Assembly (NCBI RefSeq): GCF_003330725.1 | Contig: NZ_CP030840.1 | Location: 992,001-1,056,000 of the forward strand | Origin: Acidisarcina polymorpha | Lineage (GTDB): Bacteria > Acidobacteriota > Terriglobia > Terriglobales > Acidobacteriaceae | DNA length: 64,000 nucleotides | Reading direction: 5' to 3' | Shown: piece after piece, positions 17,313-25,792 of the stretch | Position numbering within the stretch: position 1 is the stretch's first letter | Layout of the letters: each line of letters starts with the position of its first letter | Made by a program: the position numbers and the translations under genes | Notes under the pieces: generated by a model | What the model was told of the DNA's origin: nothing | Databases searched by the model: none | Seen by the model: the letters and a program-made list of their open reading frames with translations, nothing else

Positions 17313-17959
17313 ACCGTCACCTCGTTCTTTTGCTCGCTGGCCATCAGCCTGTCGAGCACCTGCTCCCAGGTGGGGATGCCTTGACTCACTTTGAATTGAT
17401 ATAGACGGTCGAACACGTCTCGTTCCAGGCACAGCCATGCCGAATTTGGATAATAGAGATCCATCATCTCCTTCCAGGTTGCCGCTGAGAGACGATAATT
17501 TGCCTCGCGGTTCCAGGGCACCTGCGCGACTTGCAGGGCGCCTTCCTCCCCGCGATAGAAGACGGTCCCGCTGAACAGCACACAAAGCGGAACCTCCCCG
17601 CCTTCGAGCGCGTGAAAGTACTTCGTAGCCGCGACATTGAAATCGAAGCTGCAAGGCAACTGCAGATCGACCAGCACAGTGTCTGTAAACGCTGGAACGG
17701 AAAGGTTGACGTTCATCCAGAGCAGCGAGCGAACTGTCCTGCTCCAGCGCTCCGGCTCACCAAAGAGGTCCCGCAGCTTCTTCTGCTCTTCCCCGGCGTA
17801 CCGTCGACGAGTCGGCTCTATTTGTACCTGGCAATTCAGCGAGAGCGTGTGAATGGGTTGGCTCGCGGTATCGGTGATCCGCAACTTGAGCGCAAGCGTC
17901 GGGGCCGCGGCATACGGAATTGCCTGGGCACCCTCGATCTGAAAGGCGAGGTCAGGCAC
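17309..17959 (-). CDS. DUF6084-like hydrogenase-operon protein
   Basis: A 216-aa protein starting at a GTG inside the end of the preceding gene (eight-base overlap GTGCCTGA). It begins VPDLAFQIEGAQAIPYAAAPTL and continues with predicted beta strands (ALKLRITDT, HTLSLNCQVQIEP), then RRRYAGEEQKKLRDLFGEP and a C-terminal helix-rich YYPNSAWLCLERDVFDRLY. From memory this matches the family annotated DUF6084 in hydrogenase clusters. No catalytic motif or membrane segment is visible. Overlaps at both ends show that it belongs to the hydrogenase operon. A role as accessory or structural partner is inferred only from context. Confidence 0.85.
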   Translation of the reverse strand: MPDLAFQIEGAQAIPYAAAPTLALKLRITDTASQPIHTLSLNCQVQIEPTRRRYAGEEQKKLRDLFGEPERWSRTVRSLLWMNVNLSVPAFTDTVLVDLQLPCSFDFNVAATKYFHALEGGEVPLCVLFSGTVFYRGEEGALQVAQVPWNREANYRLSAATWKEMMDLYYPNSAWLCLERDVFDRLYQFKVSQGIPTWEQVLDRLMASEQKNEVTV

Positions 17960-18611
17960 GCGCTGCCTCGGGGTGGCGCTCGATGTGACTGGAGCGGGAG
18001 CGCAGGCCGCTGAAAAGCTCCTGAATGTGTCTCCACACCTCGGTTCCGCCGGAGAGGCCTTTCCAATGCATCCGTATGATGCCGACGAGGCGAAAACACT
18101 CGTCGATAGGAACAATAAAGTAGGACGGCTCTGCGCTCACGCGATCCACCAGGAGCGCCTCAACGTCAGGTTCCAGGGTTTGCAGCGCATGATTCTGGGA
18201 GCGGATCTCCTCCCATGAATCCAAGCTCAGCAGCGATTCGGTCGCACCGGCAGGGCTTGGATACATGGCGACCATTCTTCCCGAAGCGCTGTCACGGTAG
18301 AAGAAAGCCAGGTTAATGGGAATCATCAGAGCTTCCCATTCTGCGTCCGTCATCTGAAATTCCGGCAGCAGAGAAATCCTTCGCGGGATACGGAGATAGC
18401 TCGCCCCCATTTGCCCACAGAAGAGCAGTGAGCAGGCTTCGCACGCGCAAAGGATTTGTCGGCGGACCGGCTCGAGCAAGTGCGCATGCAGCGGGGCAAG
18501 TTCCGCGCTGCAAAGCTCGCATTTCTCCGTAGTCGATCTCCGCCGCGTGAACTGCCGCAGGACTGACGGGATCGCGACGCGCTCCGAGTTGAAACTGGGA
18601 AGGTCACTCAT
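17952..18611 (-). CDS. DUF5947-like Cys-rich hydrogenase-operon protein
   Basis: A 219-aa protein with a compact cysteine motif near the N-terminus: C31-x2-C34, then C55-x-C57-x2-C60 and C65, in a segment reading CELCSAELAPLHAHLLEP and ILCACEACSLLF. This could bind zinc or an iron-sulfur cluster. From memory it corresponds to DUF5947, found in hydrogenase operons of Actinobacteria. There is no signal peptide or transmembrane helix. It starts 21 bases after the stop of the 46-aa ORF and overlaps the next gene by eight bases. Given the Cys cluster, a rubredoxin-like electron-transfer or assembly role is possible, but this is inference. Confidence 0.85.
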   Translation of the reverse strand: MSDLPSFNSERVAIPSVLRQFTRRRSTTEKCELCSAELAPLHAHLLEPVRRQILCACEACSLLFCGQMGASYLRIPRRISLLPEFQMTDAEWEALMIPINLAFFYRDSASGRMVAMYPSPAGATESLLSLDSWEEIRSQNHALQTLEPDVEALLVDRVSAEPSYFIVPIDECFRLVGIIRMHWKGLSGGTEVWRHIQELFSGLRSRSSHIERHPEAARA

Positions 18612-18632
18612 AAAGACACCAAGCGGACGAGA

Positions 18633-18773
18633 TTAGGCAGGCGGTGCATTCGGCATACGCGGATCAATCGGGCCGCGTTGCTCAAGGTTGATTCCGGTTG
18701 CTTCCCTGGCTGGGCGGCCGCCGGTTTTGGTTGCGACTGGTAAAGGTCGCGCCTTCTCTTCTGTCGTGTGCAT
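18633..18773 (-). CDS. 46-aa hydrophilic protein in the hydrogenase operon
   Basis: A short frame from an ATG preceded by AGAGGA with normal spacing. It fills the otherwise empty 190-base gap between the NifU-like and DUF5947-like genes: 27 bases after one stop and 21 before the next start. The product begins MHTTEEKARPLPVATKTGGR and ends RGPIDPRMPNAPPA, is rich in Pro and Arg, and has no membrane helix. The position, ribosome binding site and distinctive C-terminus make it a credible gene. No function is known to me; it may be a small subunit or tether. Confidence 0.65.
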   Translation of the reverse strand: MHTTEEKARPLPVATKTGGRPAREATGINLEQRGPIDPRMPNAPPA

Positions 18774-18800
18774 GGAGTTCCTCTTGAGATAGAACGCTCT

Positions 18801-19358
18801 TTATTTGAGGACTACAAGGTTGCTTGAATTCGCGATACTCTCACTCTTCTCGACGACTAGTTCAACGATGTCGGGGGCCGCTTCGTAGAGCGCATTTTCG
18901 ACGGCATCTTTCAAGGTGATCGATGAGGAAGGACAACTCCCACAGCTTCCAAGCAGCTTGATGCGCACGATTCCGTCGACCGCGCCGAGAAACTCAACAT
19001 TCCCGCCATGCGAACGCAAATAGGGCCTCACATTATCGAGCGCTCGCAGAACTCTGGTCTCAAGAGGATCAGGATGCAAGCCATGGAGAAGAAACATGCT
19101 GGAAACAAGGTTGTCTTCCACAGCCGTGTTCAGGGCCTGCTCGCCGGCGGAGGTTTGAGCAAGGCTCTCGAGGAGCCGCTCCAGGCCGGCTCCATGAAGT
19201 TCGACCACGCTCTGCACAAGCTCCAGCGCTATCGCTCTAAGTTCCGGATCGGCGCAGCGGTCGAGTTTGCTTACCAGCTTCTCGACCCGCTCGGTATGAA
19301 TCTGAAACTCACGTTTTTCGGGCACTCCGAGAGTGGAGTTGACACTAGCCGCCATCAT
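18801..19358 (-). CDS. NifU C-terminal-domain protein, hydrogenase-associated
   Basis: A 185-aa protein whose C-terminal third is a NifU-like iron-sulfur scaffold: RPYLRSHGGNVEFLG, then LLGSCGSCPSSSITLKDAVE with the cluster-binding pair C139 and C142. Residues 1-100 are a helical N-terminal extension. It starts at ATGATG overlapping the TGA of the large-subunit gene, so it is translated with that subunit. NifU-like genes are regular members of group 1h hydrogenase operons. It probably supplies or repairs iron-sulfur clusters for the small subunit. It is unlikely to be the general housekeeping NfuA, given the operon placement. Confidence 0.92.
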   Translation of the reverse strand: MMAASVNSTLGVPEKREFQIHTERVEKLVSKLDRCADPELRAIALELVQSVVELHGAGLERLLESLAQTSAGEQALNTAVEDNLVSSMFLLHGLHPDPLETRVLRALDNVRPYLRSHGGNVEFLGAVDGIVRIKLLGSCGSCPSSSITLKDAVENALYEAAPDIVELVVEKSESIANSSNLVVLK

Positions 19359-21157
19359 TCGTGTCCCATCACGCCGAACATCGGGGAGTGCTTTGTCTCC
19401 AAGACCTTTCCATCGCCCAGATACATATGAACGCCACACGGCAGGCATGGATCGAAGCTCCTGACTGCGCGCATGATGTCGATGCCCTTAAACTTTTCGG
19501 GCCCGTTCTCTTCAAAGATCGGCGTATTCTGCACCGCATCTTCGTACGGTCCGGGAGTTCCATAGATATCGCGAGGATTCGCGTTCCAAGGCGTCGGAGG
19601 ATAAGGATGATAGTTGGCGATCTTTCCGTCCCGAATCACCATGTGATGAGAAAGGACCCCTCTCACCGCTTCATGGAAGCCGCAGCCAATCGCCTCTTCG
19701 GGAACCTTGAAGTCTGTCCACGTTTTAGTGTGGCCGCCATGCAGCTCCGCGAGCGCCTTCTCGACGAAGTAGAGCGCCGTGGCCGCGGCGTAGGCCTGGA
19801 AGTAAGTGCGGGCCCGATCGCGTTCGATGGCATTGCTCCACTGGGGAATCTTCCACTCGAATTCCGTCTCCGGCTTCATCGCGGTCTTCGGAAGATTGAT
19901 CTTCACGCTATGGCCGGTCGCCTTAACATATCCGATGTCGACAATCTCCGACAGCGCTGTCGACCAGAGGCGTGCAATCGGACCGCCTCCAGTGTCGAGC
20001 GCGAGATGGTCGCCGGTGCGCTTGTCGAGCCAGCGCGGCGACATGACCCAGGTGTAATTTCCCTTGAAATCACGCTTCTGAGGACGAGGTATAGTGGTCT
20101 GATTCCAAGGGTGGTTCTTGTCGATGGGATTGCCCAGCGGGTCTTTTGAAACGAAGGTCTCCGCGCCTTGCCAATCGTCATAAAACGAGCTGCCGAGCAG
20201 AATCCGCATATTCAGGTTGATGTCGATCAGGTCGTTGGTGACCAGCTGCCCGTCTACCACAACGCCCGGCGTGACGAACATCTTCCGGCCCCAGTCACCC
20301 ATGTTCTTGTAGGTGTAGTCACAATACTCGGGATCGTTGTAAGAGCCCCAGCAGCCAAGCAGAATACGACGTTGTCCCACCTTCTCGTAACCGGGCAGCG
20401 CCTCGTAGAAGAAATTGAAAAGATCGTCATGCAACGGCACTACCTTCTTCATGAACTCGACATATTTCATTAACCGGACTAGATAGTCGGTAAACAGCTG
20501 GACAGTCGGAACCGTGCCGACGCCGCCCGGGTAGAGAGTTGATGGATGAACATGCCGTCCTTCCATCAGGCAGAACATCTCCCTCATCAGCCGGCTCATC
20601 TGCAGCGTCTCACGATAGAACTCGCCGGTGAACGGGTTCAACGCCGTCATGATTTCGGAAATCTTCCGGAATCCGTGCTTGTCCGCATTGGGTGCGTCGG
20701 TGTGCTGCGCCTTATCCCACACGCCGGGGTTAGTTTCCTTCACCATCGTCTCGCAGAAGTCCACGCCGACCAGGTTGTCTTGATAGATGTTGTGGTCGAA
20801 CATATATTCGGCGGCTTCGCCTAGGTTGATGATCCATTCGGCAATCGGCGGAGGCTTGATGCCGAAGGCCATGTTCTGCGCGTACACTGCACACGTCGCG
20901 TGATTGTCGCCGCAAATACCGCAGATCCGGCTGGTGATGAAGTGGGCGTCACGCGGATCCTTTCCCTTCATGAAGATGCTGTAGCCGCGAAAGATCGAGG
21001 AGGTGCTGTAGCACTCCGCAACCTCGCGATTTTCAAAATCGATCTTCGTGAAGATGCCAAGACTCCCGACGATGCGAGTGATCGGGTCCCAATTCATTTC
21101 GACCAGGTTGCGCTTCTTGCTAGGATTTTCCGGAAGAGTCTCGAGTACGGTAGCCAT
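19355..21157 (-). CDS. hhyL: [NiFe]-hydrogenase large subunit, group 1h type
   Basis: Catalytic subunit of a high-affinity uptake hydrogenase (600 aa). Nickel and iron are bound by the L1 motif RICGICGDNHA (C79, C82) and the L2 motif DPCLPCGVH (C571, C574, H577). The 23 residues after H577 form the peptide removed by the maturation protease encoded downstream. The N-terminus has the family opening DPITRIVGSLGI. Group 1h enzymes oxidise hydrogen at atmospheric levels and tolerate oxygen, feeding electrons to the respiratory chain during starvation. Assignment to 1h rests on the small subunit and the accessory genes. It follows the small-subunit gene after 90 bases and overlaps the NifU-like gene. 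Confidence 0.96.
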   Translation of the reverse strand: MATVLETLPENPSKKRNLVEMNWDPITRIVGSLGIFTKIDFENREVAECYSTSSIFRGYSIFMKGKDPRDAHFITSRICGICGDNHATCAVYAQNMAFGIKPPPIAEWIINLGEAAEYMFDHNIYQDNLVGVDFCETMVKETNPGVWDKAQHTDAPNADKHGFRKISEIMTALNPFTGEFYRETLQMSRLMREMFCLMEGRHVHPSTLYPGGVGTVPTVQLFTDYLVRLMKYVEFMKKVVPLHDDLFNFFYEALPGYEKVGQRRILLGCWGSYNDPEYCDYTYKNMGDWGRKMFVTPGVVVDGQLVTNDLIDINLNMRILLGSSFYDDWQGAETFVSKDPLGNPIDKNHPWNQTTIPRPQKRDFKGNYTWVMSPRWLDKRTGDHLALDTGGGPIARLWSTALSEIVDIGYVKATGHSVKINLPKTAMKPETEFEWKIPQWSNAIERDRARTYFQAYAAATALYFVEKALAELHGGHTKTWTDFKVPEEAIGCGFHEAVRGVLSHHMVIRDGKIANYHPYPPTPWNANPRDIYGTPGPYEDAVQNTPIFEENGPEKFKGIDIMRAVRSFDPCLPCGVHMYLGDGKVLETKHSPMFGVMGHE

Positions 21158-21247
21158 TGCGTTAGCGTCCCTTCTATTTCGAAGCTTTGCGTGTGCTGTT
21201 GACCGAAGCGCAGTAGTTCAGAAAACTCGTGTTCGACAAGGTCGACC

Positions 21248-22294
21248 TTAGTACGTGTTAGGACGATAGCCGGTGGTGAGTTCCGTCCTTGGATGTCGCC
21301 ACTTCGGTTCCTTGTTGACGGTCGCATTGGTGATGCTGCGCAGCGAACGAATCATATGCCCGTAGACGGCAATGGTTTTAGTCGAGAGTTTTGCGCCTGG
21401 TGGCTCATCCATGAACGGCATGAACTTATCCGGAAAGCCGGGCATGGTGCATCCAATACAGATACCTCCGACATTTGGACAGCCTCCAATGCCGCGCATC
21501 CATCCCCGCTTAGTGACATTGCAGTCGACCACCGGCCCCCAGCAACCCAGCTTGACCAGGCATTTCGAGCTGCCATACTCTTCAGCGAACTCGCCCTGCT
21601 CGTAGTACGACCCGCGGTCGCATCCTTCATGCACCGTCTTGCCAAACAGCCAGGTTGGCCGCAGCTGTTTGTCGAGCGGGATCATCGGGGCCATCCCTGC
21701 CACCTGGTAGAGCAGATAGAGGACCGTCTCCATGAAGTTATCCGGCTGGACCGGGCAGCCCGGCACATTCACAATAGGAAGCCCTGCCTTGGACCGCCAA
21801 TTCCAGCCTAGATAATCGGCCAGCCCCATGCACCCTGTGGGATTGCCCTCCATGGCATGAATTCCGCCATAGGTCGCGCAGGTTCCAATCGCTACGACGG
21901 CCAATGCTTTCGGGGAAAGGCGATCGATCCATTCGCAGGTCGTGATCGGCTGGCCGGTATCCGGATTGGTACCGACGGCCGCCCAGTAGCCTTCCTTCTT
22001 AATCTTTTCGTTCGGAATCGAGCCCTCTACCACCAGCACGAATGGATCAAGCTCGCCCTTCTCCGCCTGGTAATAGAACTTCATGAACTCGTCGCCGTTT
22101 TCATAAGCCAGCACGGGATTATGCAGATGGACCTTGGGCAGCCCGGGAATTGCCCCAAGCAGCACGTCTTCGATGCTCGGCTGCTCGGCCGCGGTGATCG
22201 AAACGCTATCTCCGTCACAGCCTAGGCCTGCCGTAATCCACACGATGTGGACATCGGTTACGGCCGACGACTTACCGTTCGAAGTCCCTGTCAT
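21248..22294 (-). CDS. hhyS: [NiFe]-hydrogenase small subunit, group 1h type
   Basis: Electron-transfer subunit (348 aa) carrying three iron-sulfur clusters. At the proximal cluster the usual C-x2-C is C26-x2-D29 (GLGCDGDS), the Asp ligand known from group 1h enzymes such as the Ralstonia actinobacterial-type hydrogenase. Other ligands lie in IGTCATYGG, NVPGCPVQPDN, HEGCDRG, KCLVKLGCWGPVVDCN and GGICIGCTMPGFPDKF. There is no Tat signal peptide, so the enzyme stays on the cytoplasmic side. AGGAGGG stands just before the ATG. It is the first gene of the nine-gene operon. No Rieske-type partner or hyp maturation genes are in this window. Confidence 0.96.
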   Translation of the reverse strand: MTGTSNGKSSAVTDVHIVWITAGLGCDGDSVSITAAEQPSIEDVLLGAIPGLPKVHLHNPVLAYENGDEFMKFYYQAEKGELDPFVLVVEGSIPNEKIKKEGYWAAVGTNPDTGQPITTCEWIDRLSPKALAVVAIGTCATYGGIHAMEGNPTGCMGLADYLGWNWRSKAGLPIVNVPGCPVQPDNFMETVLYLLYQVAGMAPMIPLDKQLRPTWLFGKTVHEGCDRGSYYEQGEFAEEYGSSKCLVKLGCWGPVVDCNVTKRGWMRGIGGCPNVGGICIGCTMPGFPDKFMPFMDEPPGAKLSTKTIAVYGHMIRSLRSITNATVNKEPKWRHPRTELTTGYRPNTY

Positions 22295-22747
22295 AAGACC
22301 CTCCTGGGAATGCCTCCGCGCGACCGGCGTAGGCGGGTCGTGGCGGTTTTGCTCGATCGATGCTAGAGAGATTGTTGCTACGGAAGGAAACGGGCGAAAT
22401 CAGACGGAGGAGAATCTCTTGCAACGGCGGACGCGAATCGAGAGCCGGCGAAGACCGAGGACACGAACCGGGATTGGGTGCGCAACAGCTCAAGAAAGCC
22501 CCCAACGCATTGCAAGATGGAAGAAGGAAACCGCTCCGCCACCAACGCGTGACAACTTACTCCGCATTCCACAACGAAGTCAAACTTTATCGTTTTTCGC
22601 CGGTTTTTCCGCGTCGTCTGCTCTACGACGGCAGGAGACCCAGAGCAGACGAGGACAGGCCAGCGGATGACGGATCAGTCGCCAGAATTCGCATAGGCAG
22701 GGAGATGCCTCGTAAACCTGTTCGAAACCGGATTCCGCCCTTTCAGC
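22295..22747. other. Hydrogenase operon upstream region
   Basis: About 450 bases upstream of the small-subunit gene without a credible open frame. It must hold the operon promoter, but I see no convincing sigma-54 or sigma-70 boxes and no clear operator. Confidence 0.4.
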
Positions 22748-23587
22748 TCAGCCGGTTTTCTCAATCACTGCCTGAGGGTGTTGGGCGTACTCGGCCCAGG
22801 AGCCGTCGTATAGGGCGACATGCTTCGCCCCAGCGATCTCAAGGCCGAGCAAAACGACCGCCGCGGTAACTCCTGAGCCGCAGGTGGTGGTGATCGGCCG
22901 GCTGAGATCGACGCCCTTAGTGGCAAAGAGCTCGAGAAGCTTGTCTGCAGCCTTCAGCCGCCCGTCCTCCAGCAATTCGGTATATGGGACGCTGGTAGCC
23001 CCTGGGATGTGTCCGGAGCTTATACCGGGTCGGGGTTCAGGAGAGGCGCCATCAAAGCGACTGCGGGAGCGGGCGTCGAGAATCTGGGAACGCTCCGCAA
23101 TCAAATGCTGAACCTGGCTGAAACTACGCACGGCTTCCGGATCCAAGGCAGCATTGAAAGTGGCAGCCGTCCGCTGGACCGGACCCGACTCCACCGGCAA
23201 TCCAGCTTCGACCCAGGCACGCAGTCCTCCGTCAAGGATTCGGACATCTTGTGCTCCAAAAGTGCGCAGCATCCACCAGGCTCGCGGCGACGAGAAGACC
23301 CCCTCCTGCTCGTAGAGGACAATCGTCGCTCGATCTCCGATGCCAAGCGCGGACATGTCGCGGCCGAAGGAAGCGGCTGAAGGCAACATATGGGGCAACG
23401 GCGTCGAGTGGTCAGACAGTTCGTCGATATCGAAAAAGACCGCACCTGGAAGGTGCTTGTCGAGGTACCGCGCCCGAGTATCGACCTTTGGATGCACGCC
23501 GACTGGCGGCAGGGTCGCATCCACAAATATCGTCGCCGGATCCCGCATCCGGCCATTGGCCCAGGAAGGTGAGACGAAAGGATTCAT
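22748..23587 (-). CDS. sseA: 3-mercaptopyruvate/thiosulfate sulfurtransferase
   Basis: Two-domain rhodanese of about 280 aa, starting MNPFVSPSW. The N-terminal inactive domain has YLDKHLPGAVFFDIDELSD and the C-terminal domain the active-site loop TTCGSGVTAAV. CGSGVTA is the loop of 3-mercaptopyruvate sulfurtransferases (SseA), whereas thiosulfate sulfurtransferases usually have a basic loop such as CRKGVT. A second marker is SGHIPGATSVPYTELL. It transfers sulfane sulfur to acceptors in the cytoplasm and helps in cysteine breakdown. It stands alone upstream of the hydrogenase promoter region on the same strand; a functional link to hydrogenase is not evident. Confidence 0.9.
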   Translation of the reverse strand: MNPFVSPSWANGRMRDPATIFVDATLPPVGVHPKVDTRARYLDKHLPGAVFFDIDELSDHSTPLPHMLPSAASFGRDMSALGIGDRATIVLYEQEGVFSSPRAWWMLRTFGAQDVRILDGGLRAWVEAGLPVESGPVQRTAATFNAALDPEAVRSFSQVQHLIAERSQILDARSRSRFDGASPEPRPGISSGHIPGATSVPYTELLEDGRLKAADKLLELFATKGVDLSRPITTTCGSGVTAAVVLLGLEIAGAKHVALYDGSWAEYAQHPQAVIEKTG

Positions 23588-23759
23588 CACGGACAGCCTA
23601 CTACCCTCGCGTAAACGAGAGAAGCCGATCAAATCTCACACTGCAGATGAGGCAGTCTTCGCATTCGGCAGAAAAGCATTCCGGCGGCAACGAGCTCCAG
23701 ATAAGACTCCGATCTCTTAGCCTTACGAGAAATCAGAACCGAGAAATCAGAACCGAAAA

Positions 23760-24671
23760 TCAGAACAAAGATCGTATTTTCGGGGTAATCGCACGGTCGA
23801 GCGAGTCGAGATCCTTGGTCTCCCCACCAACTCCTACCCGTTCAAACAAATTCCACTTTTCCGAAAGGGTCAGCGAATCGCCTGGCGAAACGATTCGTCT
23901 CGGGCCAAGCAGCTCTACTTCCATGAAGCTGCCCTCGACGTATACCTCGTTGTTTACGTCATAGTCGGGGTAGGTTGCGGTGTCGTCATGGGAGAATCTC
24001 TTCACGAAGAGGGTGTCTTTCACCAGGTGAGCGCACCAATTCTCCTTGTTACGAAGTCCGAATTTCTGGGAGTTCGGCAAATTCGGATCGGCGCGCAGCA
24101 GGATATATTTGAGTCCAAGCGTGAACCGCGGATCCTGCAGGTCGGTGAACGCGCACAAGGCGAGCGGCTGAGTAGCAGGAACATACTCGTCATGCGTCCG
24201 GAAGGGCACCCGCGGCACGATGGCAGTACCGCTTTGCACCACCGTGATGGCCCAGGCAGCAATGTCGACAGGCCAGAGATTATGGCTGGTGATGGTGTGT
24301 ACCAGCTCCACCTCAGTACCACTCGCTGCCAGCTGAATGCGCATCACTTTCTGCATGCCGGCGGCGTCGGTTGGCTGCGAGAGCACAATTCCCAGCTCCC
24401 CCTCGCGGCGGTGCTCGATCGGCCCATTATCGGGAGCATAGGTGGCAGGAAAGACCTCCGGCCACACCCAAAGGCGGTGACCTCCATAGGGCTTCCAGGT
24501 CCCCAGCGCCGTCTCTTTCGAGCTGTCCGGGAAATGGGCGAGAAGGTTCTCGCCATTAGTCGGTCCGTAGAAAAGAATTCTGGGACCGACCGCAGTGGTG
24601 ACGATCACATCGACGGCGCCATTCGAGAGCCTGATGCAGTCAGGCAGTCCCATATACGAGAGTGTTTCCAT
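23760..24671 (-). CDS. Aldose-epimerase-fold protein (DUF4380-like)
   Basis: A 303-aa protein with mutarotase-like features: RLSNGAVDVIVTTAVGPRIL near the start, GHRLWVWPE, THDEYVPATQPLAL and a C-terminal SPGDSLTLSEKWNLF. The pattern GPRILFYG...NLLA...GHRLW is that of DUF4380-type proteins with the galactose-mutarotase beta-sandwich. There is no signal peptide. It lies 38 bases downstream of the SDR gene on the same strand, so the two probably form a sugar-handling operon. It may interconvert sugar anomers or only bind them. The exact substrate is unknown. Confidence 0.75.
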   Translation of the reverse strand: METLSYMGLPDCIRLSNGAVDVIVTTAVGPRILFYGPTNGENLLAHFPDSSKETALGTWKPYGGHRLWVWPEVFPATYAPDNGPIEHRREGELGIVLSQPTDAAGMQKVMRIQLAASGTEVELVHTITSHNLWPVDIAAWAITVVQSGTAIVPRVPFRTHDEYVPATQPLALCAFTDLQDPRFTLGLKYILLRADPNLPNSQKFGLRNKENWCAHLVKDTLFVKRFSHDDTATYPDYDVNNEVYVEGSFMEVELLGPRRIVSPGDSLTLSEKWNLFERVGVGGETKDLDSLDRAITPKIRSLF

Positions 24672-24709
24672 GTTGAGTCACTTGCTCCCAGGTTGGATTG
24701 GCGAGTTGC

Positions 24710-25480
24710 CTAAACCGCAGTCCAGCCACCATCGATCAACATTGTATGTCCAGTGATGAGCGATGCGGCGGGCGATGCGAGAAAGACCACAGCTCCGGCC
24801 ACCTCTCGCGGCTCTCCGATACGATGGAGCGCAGCGACCTTGTTCACTGTCTCTGCATAAAAGTCTGGAGAGGAGAGGACAGGCTCGGTTCCGGGCGTGT
24901 GGATGAAGGTTGGCGCTACGGCATTGACATTGATGTTGTACTTGCCCCATTCCACGGCTAAACACTTTGTCAGGTGGACGATTCCTGCCTTGGTCATGCA
25001 ATAAATCGACTCCGTCGGCAATGCAACGAATCCTGCCTGGGAACTCATGTTGATGATGCGGCCGCCATTTTGCCGCTTCATGACCTCGCCAGCCGCCTGA
25101 CATGCAAAGAACGTGCCTTTCAAGTTGATCGCAACGGTTCGATCGAAGTCGTCTTCGCGAACATCGAGCGCCAGGTTCGTCGGGGCAATGCCGGCATTGT
25201 TCACCAGGATATCGAGCCTGCCGAAATGATCGACCGCAGTCGAGATTGCACGTCGGATCTGCTCCTGATTTCCCATGTCCATTTGTAACGGAAGCGCTCG
25301 GCCGCCCAGTGCCGCGACCTCGTCTACGATGCCGCTATCCTCGGTAACATCACGCAAGCCAAGCGCCAGGGAGGCGCCCGCTTCTGCGAGCGCCAAGGAA
25401 ATTGCCCTGCCCAACCCGCGAGCAGCGGCGGTAACGAGTGCAACCTGTCCATCCAGCGCGAACGACGGTAGAAATTTCAC
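24710..25480 (-). CDS. SDR family oxidoreductase
   Basis: Classical short-chain dehydrogenase/reductase of 256 aa. It has the nucleotide-binding motif TAAARGLGRAIS, NNAG, the catalytic Ser-Tyr-Lys set (SSQAGFV, then SIYCMTKAG with Y and K) and a C-terminal SLITGHTMLIDGGW typical of sugar-alcohol or gluconate dehydrogenases and FabG relatives. It starts with GTG after TGAGG. It is followed by the mutarotase-fold gene, which suggests oxidation or reduction of a sugar or sugar acid. Cofactor preference cannot be fixed from sequence alone. Confidence 0.88.
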   Translation of the reverse strand: MKFLPSFALDGQVALVTAAARGLGRAISLALAEAGASLALGLRDVTEDSGIVDEVAALGGRALPLQMDMGNQEQIRRAISTAVDHFGRLDILVNNAGIAPTNLALDVREDDFDRTVAINLKGTFFACQAAGEVMKRQNGGRIINMSSQAGFVALPTESIYCMTKAGIVHLTKCLAVEWGKYNINVNAVAPTFIHTPGTEPVLSSPDFYAETVNKVAALHRIGEPREVAGAVVFLASPAASLITGHTMLIDGGWTAV

Positions 25481-25792
25481 GAGACCTCAGTCTGTCATTT
25501 TCCTGGTTCAGTTCGTTGTCTGAGCTAGATTACTACTTTCCTACTCTGCCTTCTGAAGAGACCTCTTCCAAACTTGCAAATCTGCCTGGCCGCAAGAGGA
25601 GCGTCCATGGAAGTAGAAGAGAATAGCAGGCATAGAAAAAGCCACCTAAACTCTACTCTTGATTGATTTACGAGCTGCGAGCGGGAAATGTAATTCGAAT
25701 GTCATTTCTCCTGAGCATGCGTCTGATTGACTCCGGAAGGGGTCACCATAGGGGTGGCGTGGTCAATGAGGTGTAAAGTGGAAAGCATTGCC
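25481..25792. other. Divergent promoter region
   Basis: About 310 bases between the SDR gene (minus) and the response regulator (plus). No credible open frame or RNA fold is visible. Confidence 0.4.

Noticed and set aside
22295-22560. Sigma-54 promoter for the hydrogenase operon
   Set aside because: I looked for GG-N10-GC spacing on the minus strand and saw no convincing site.
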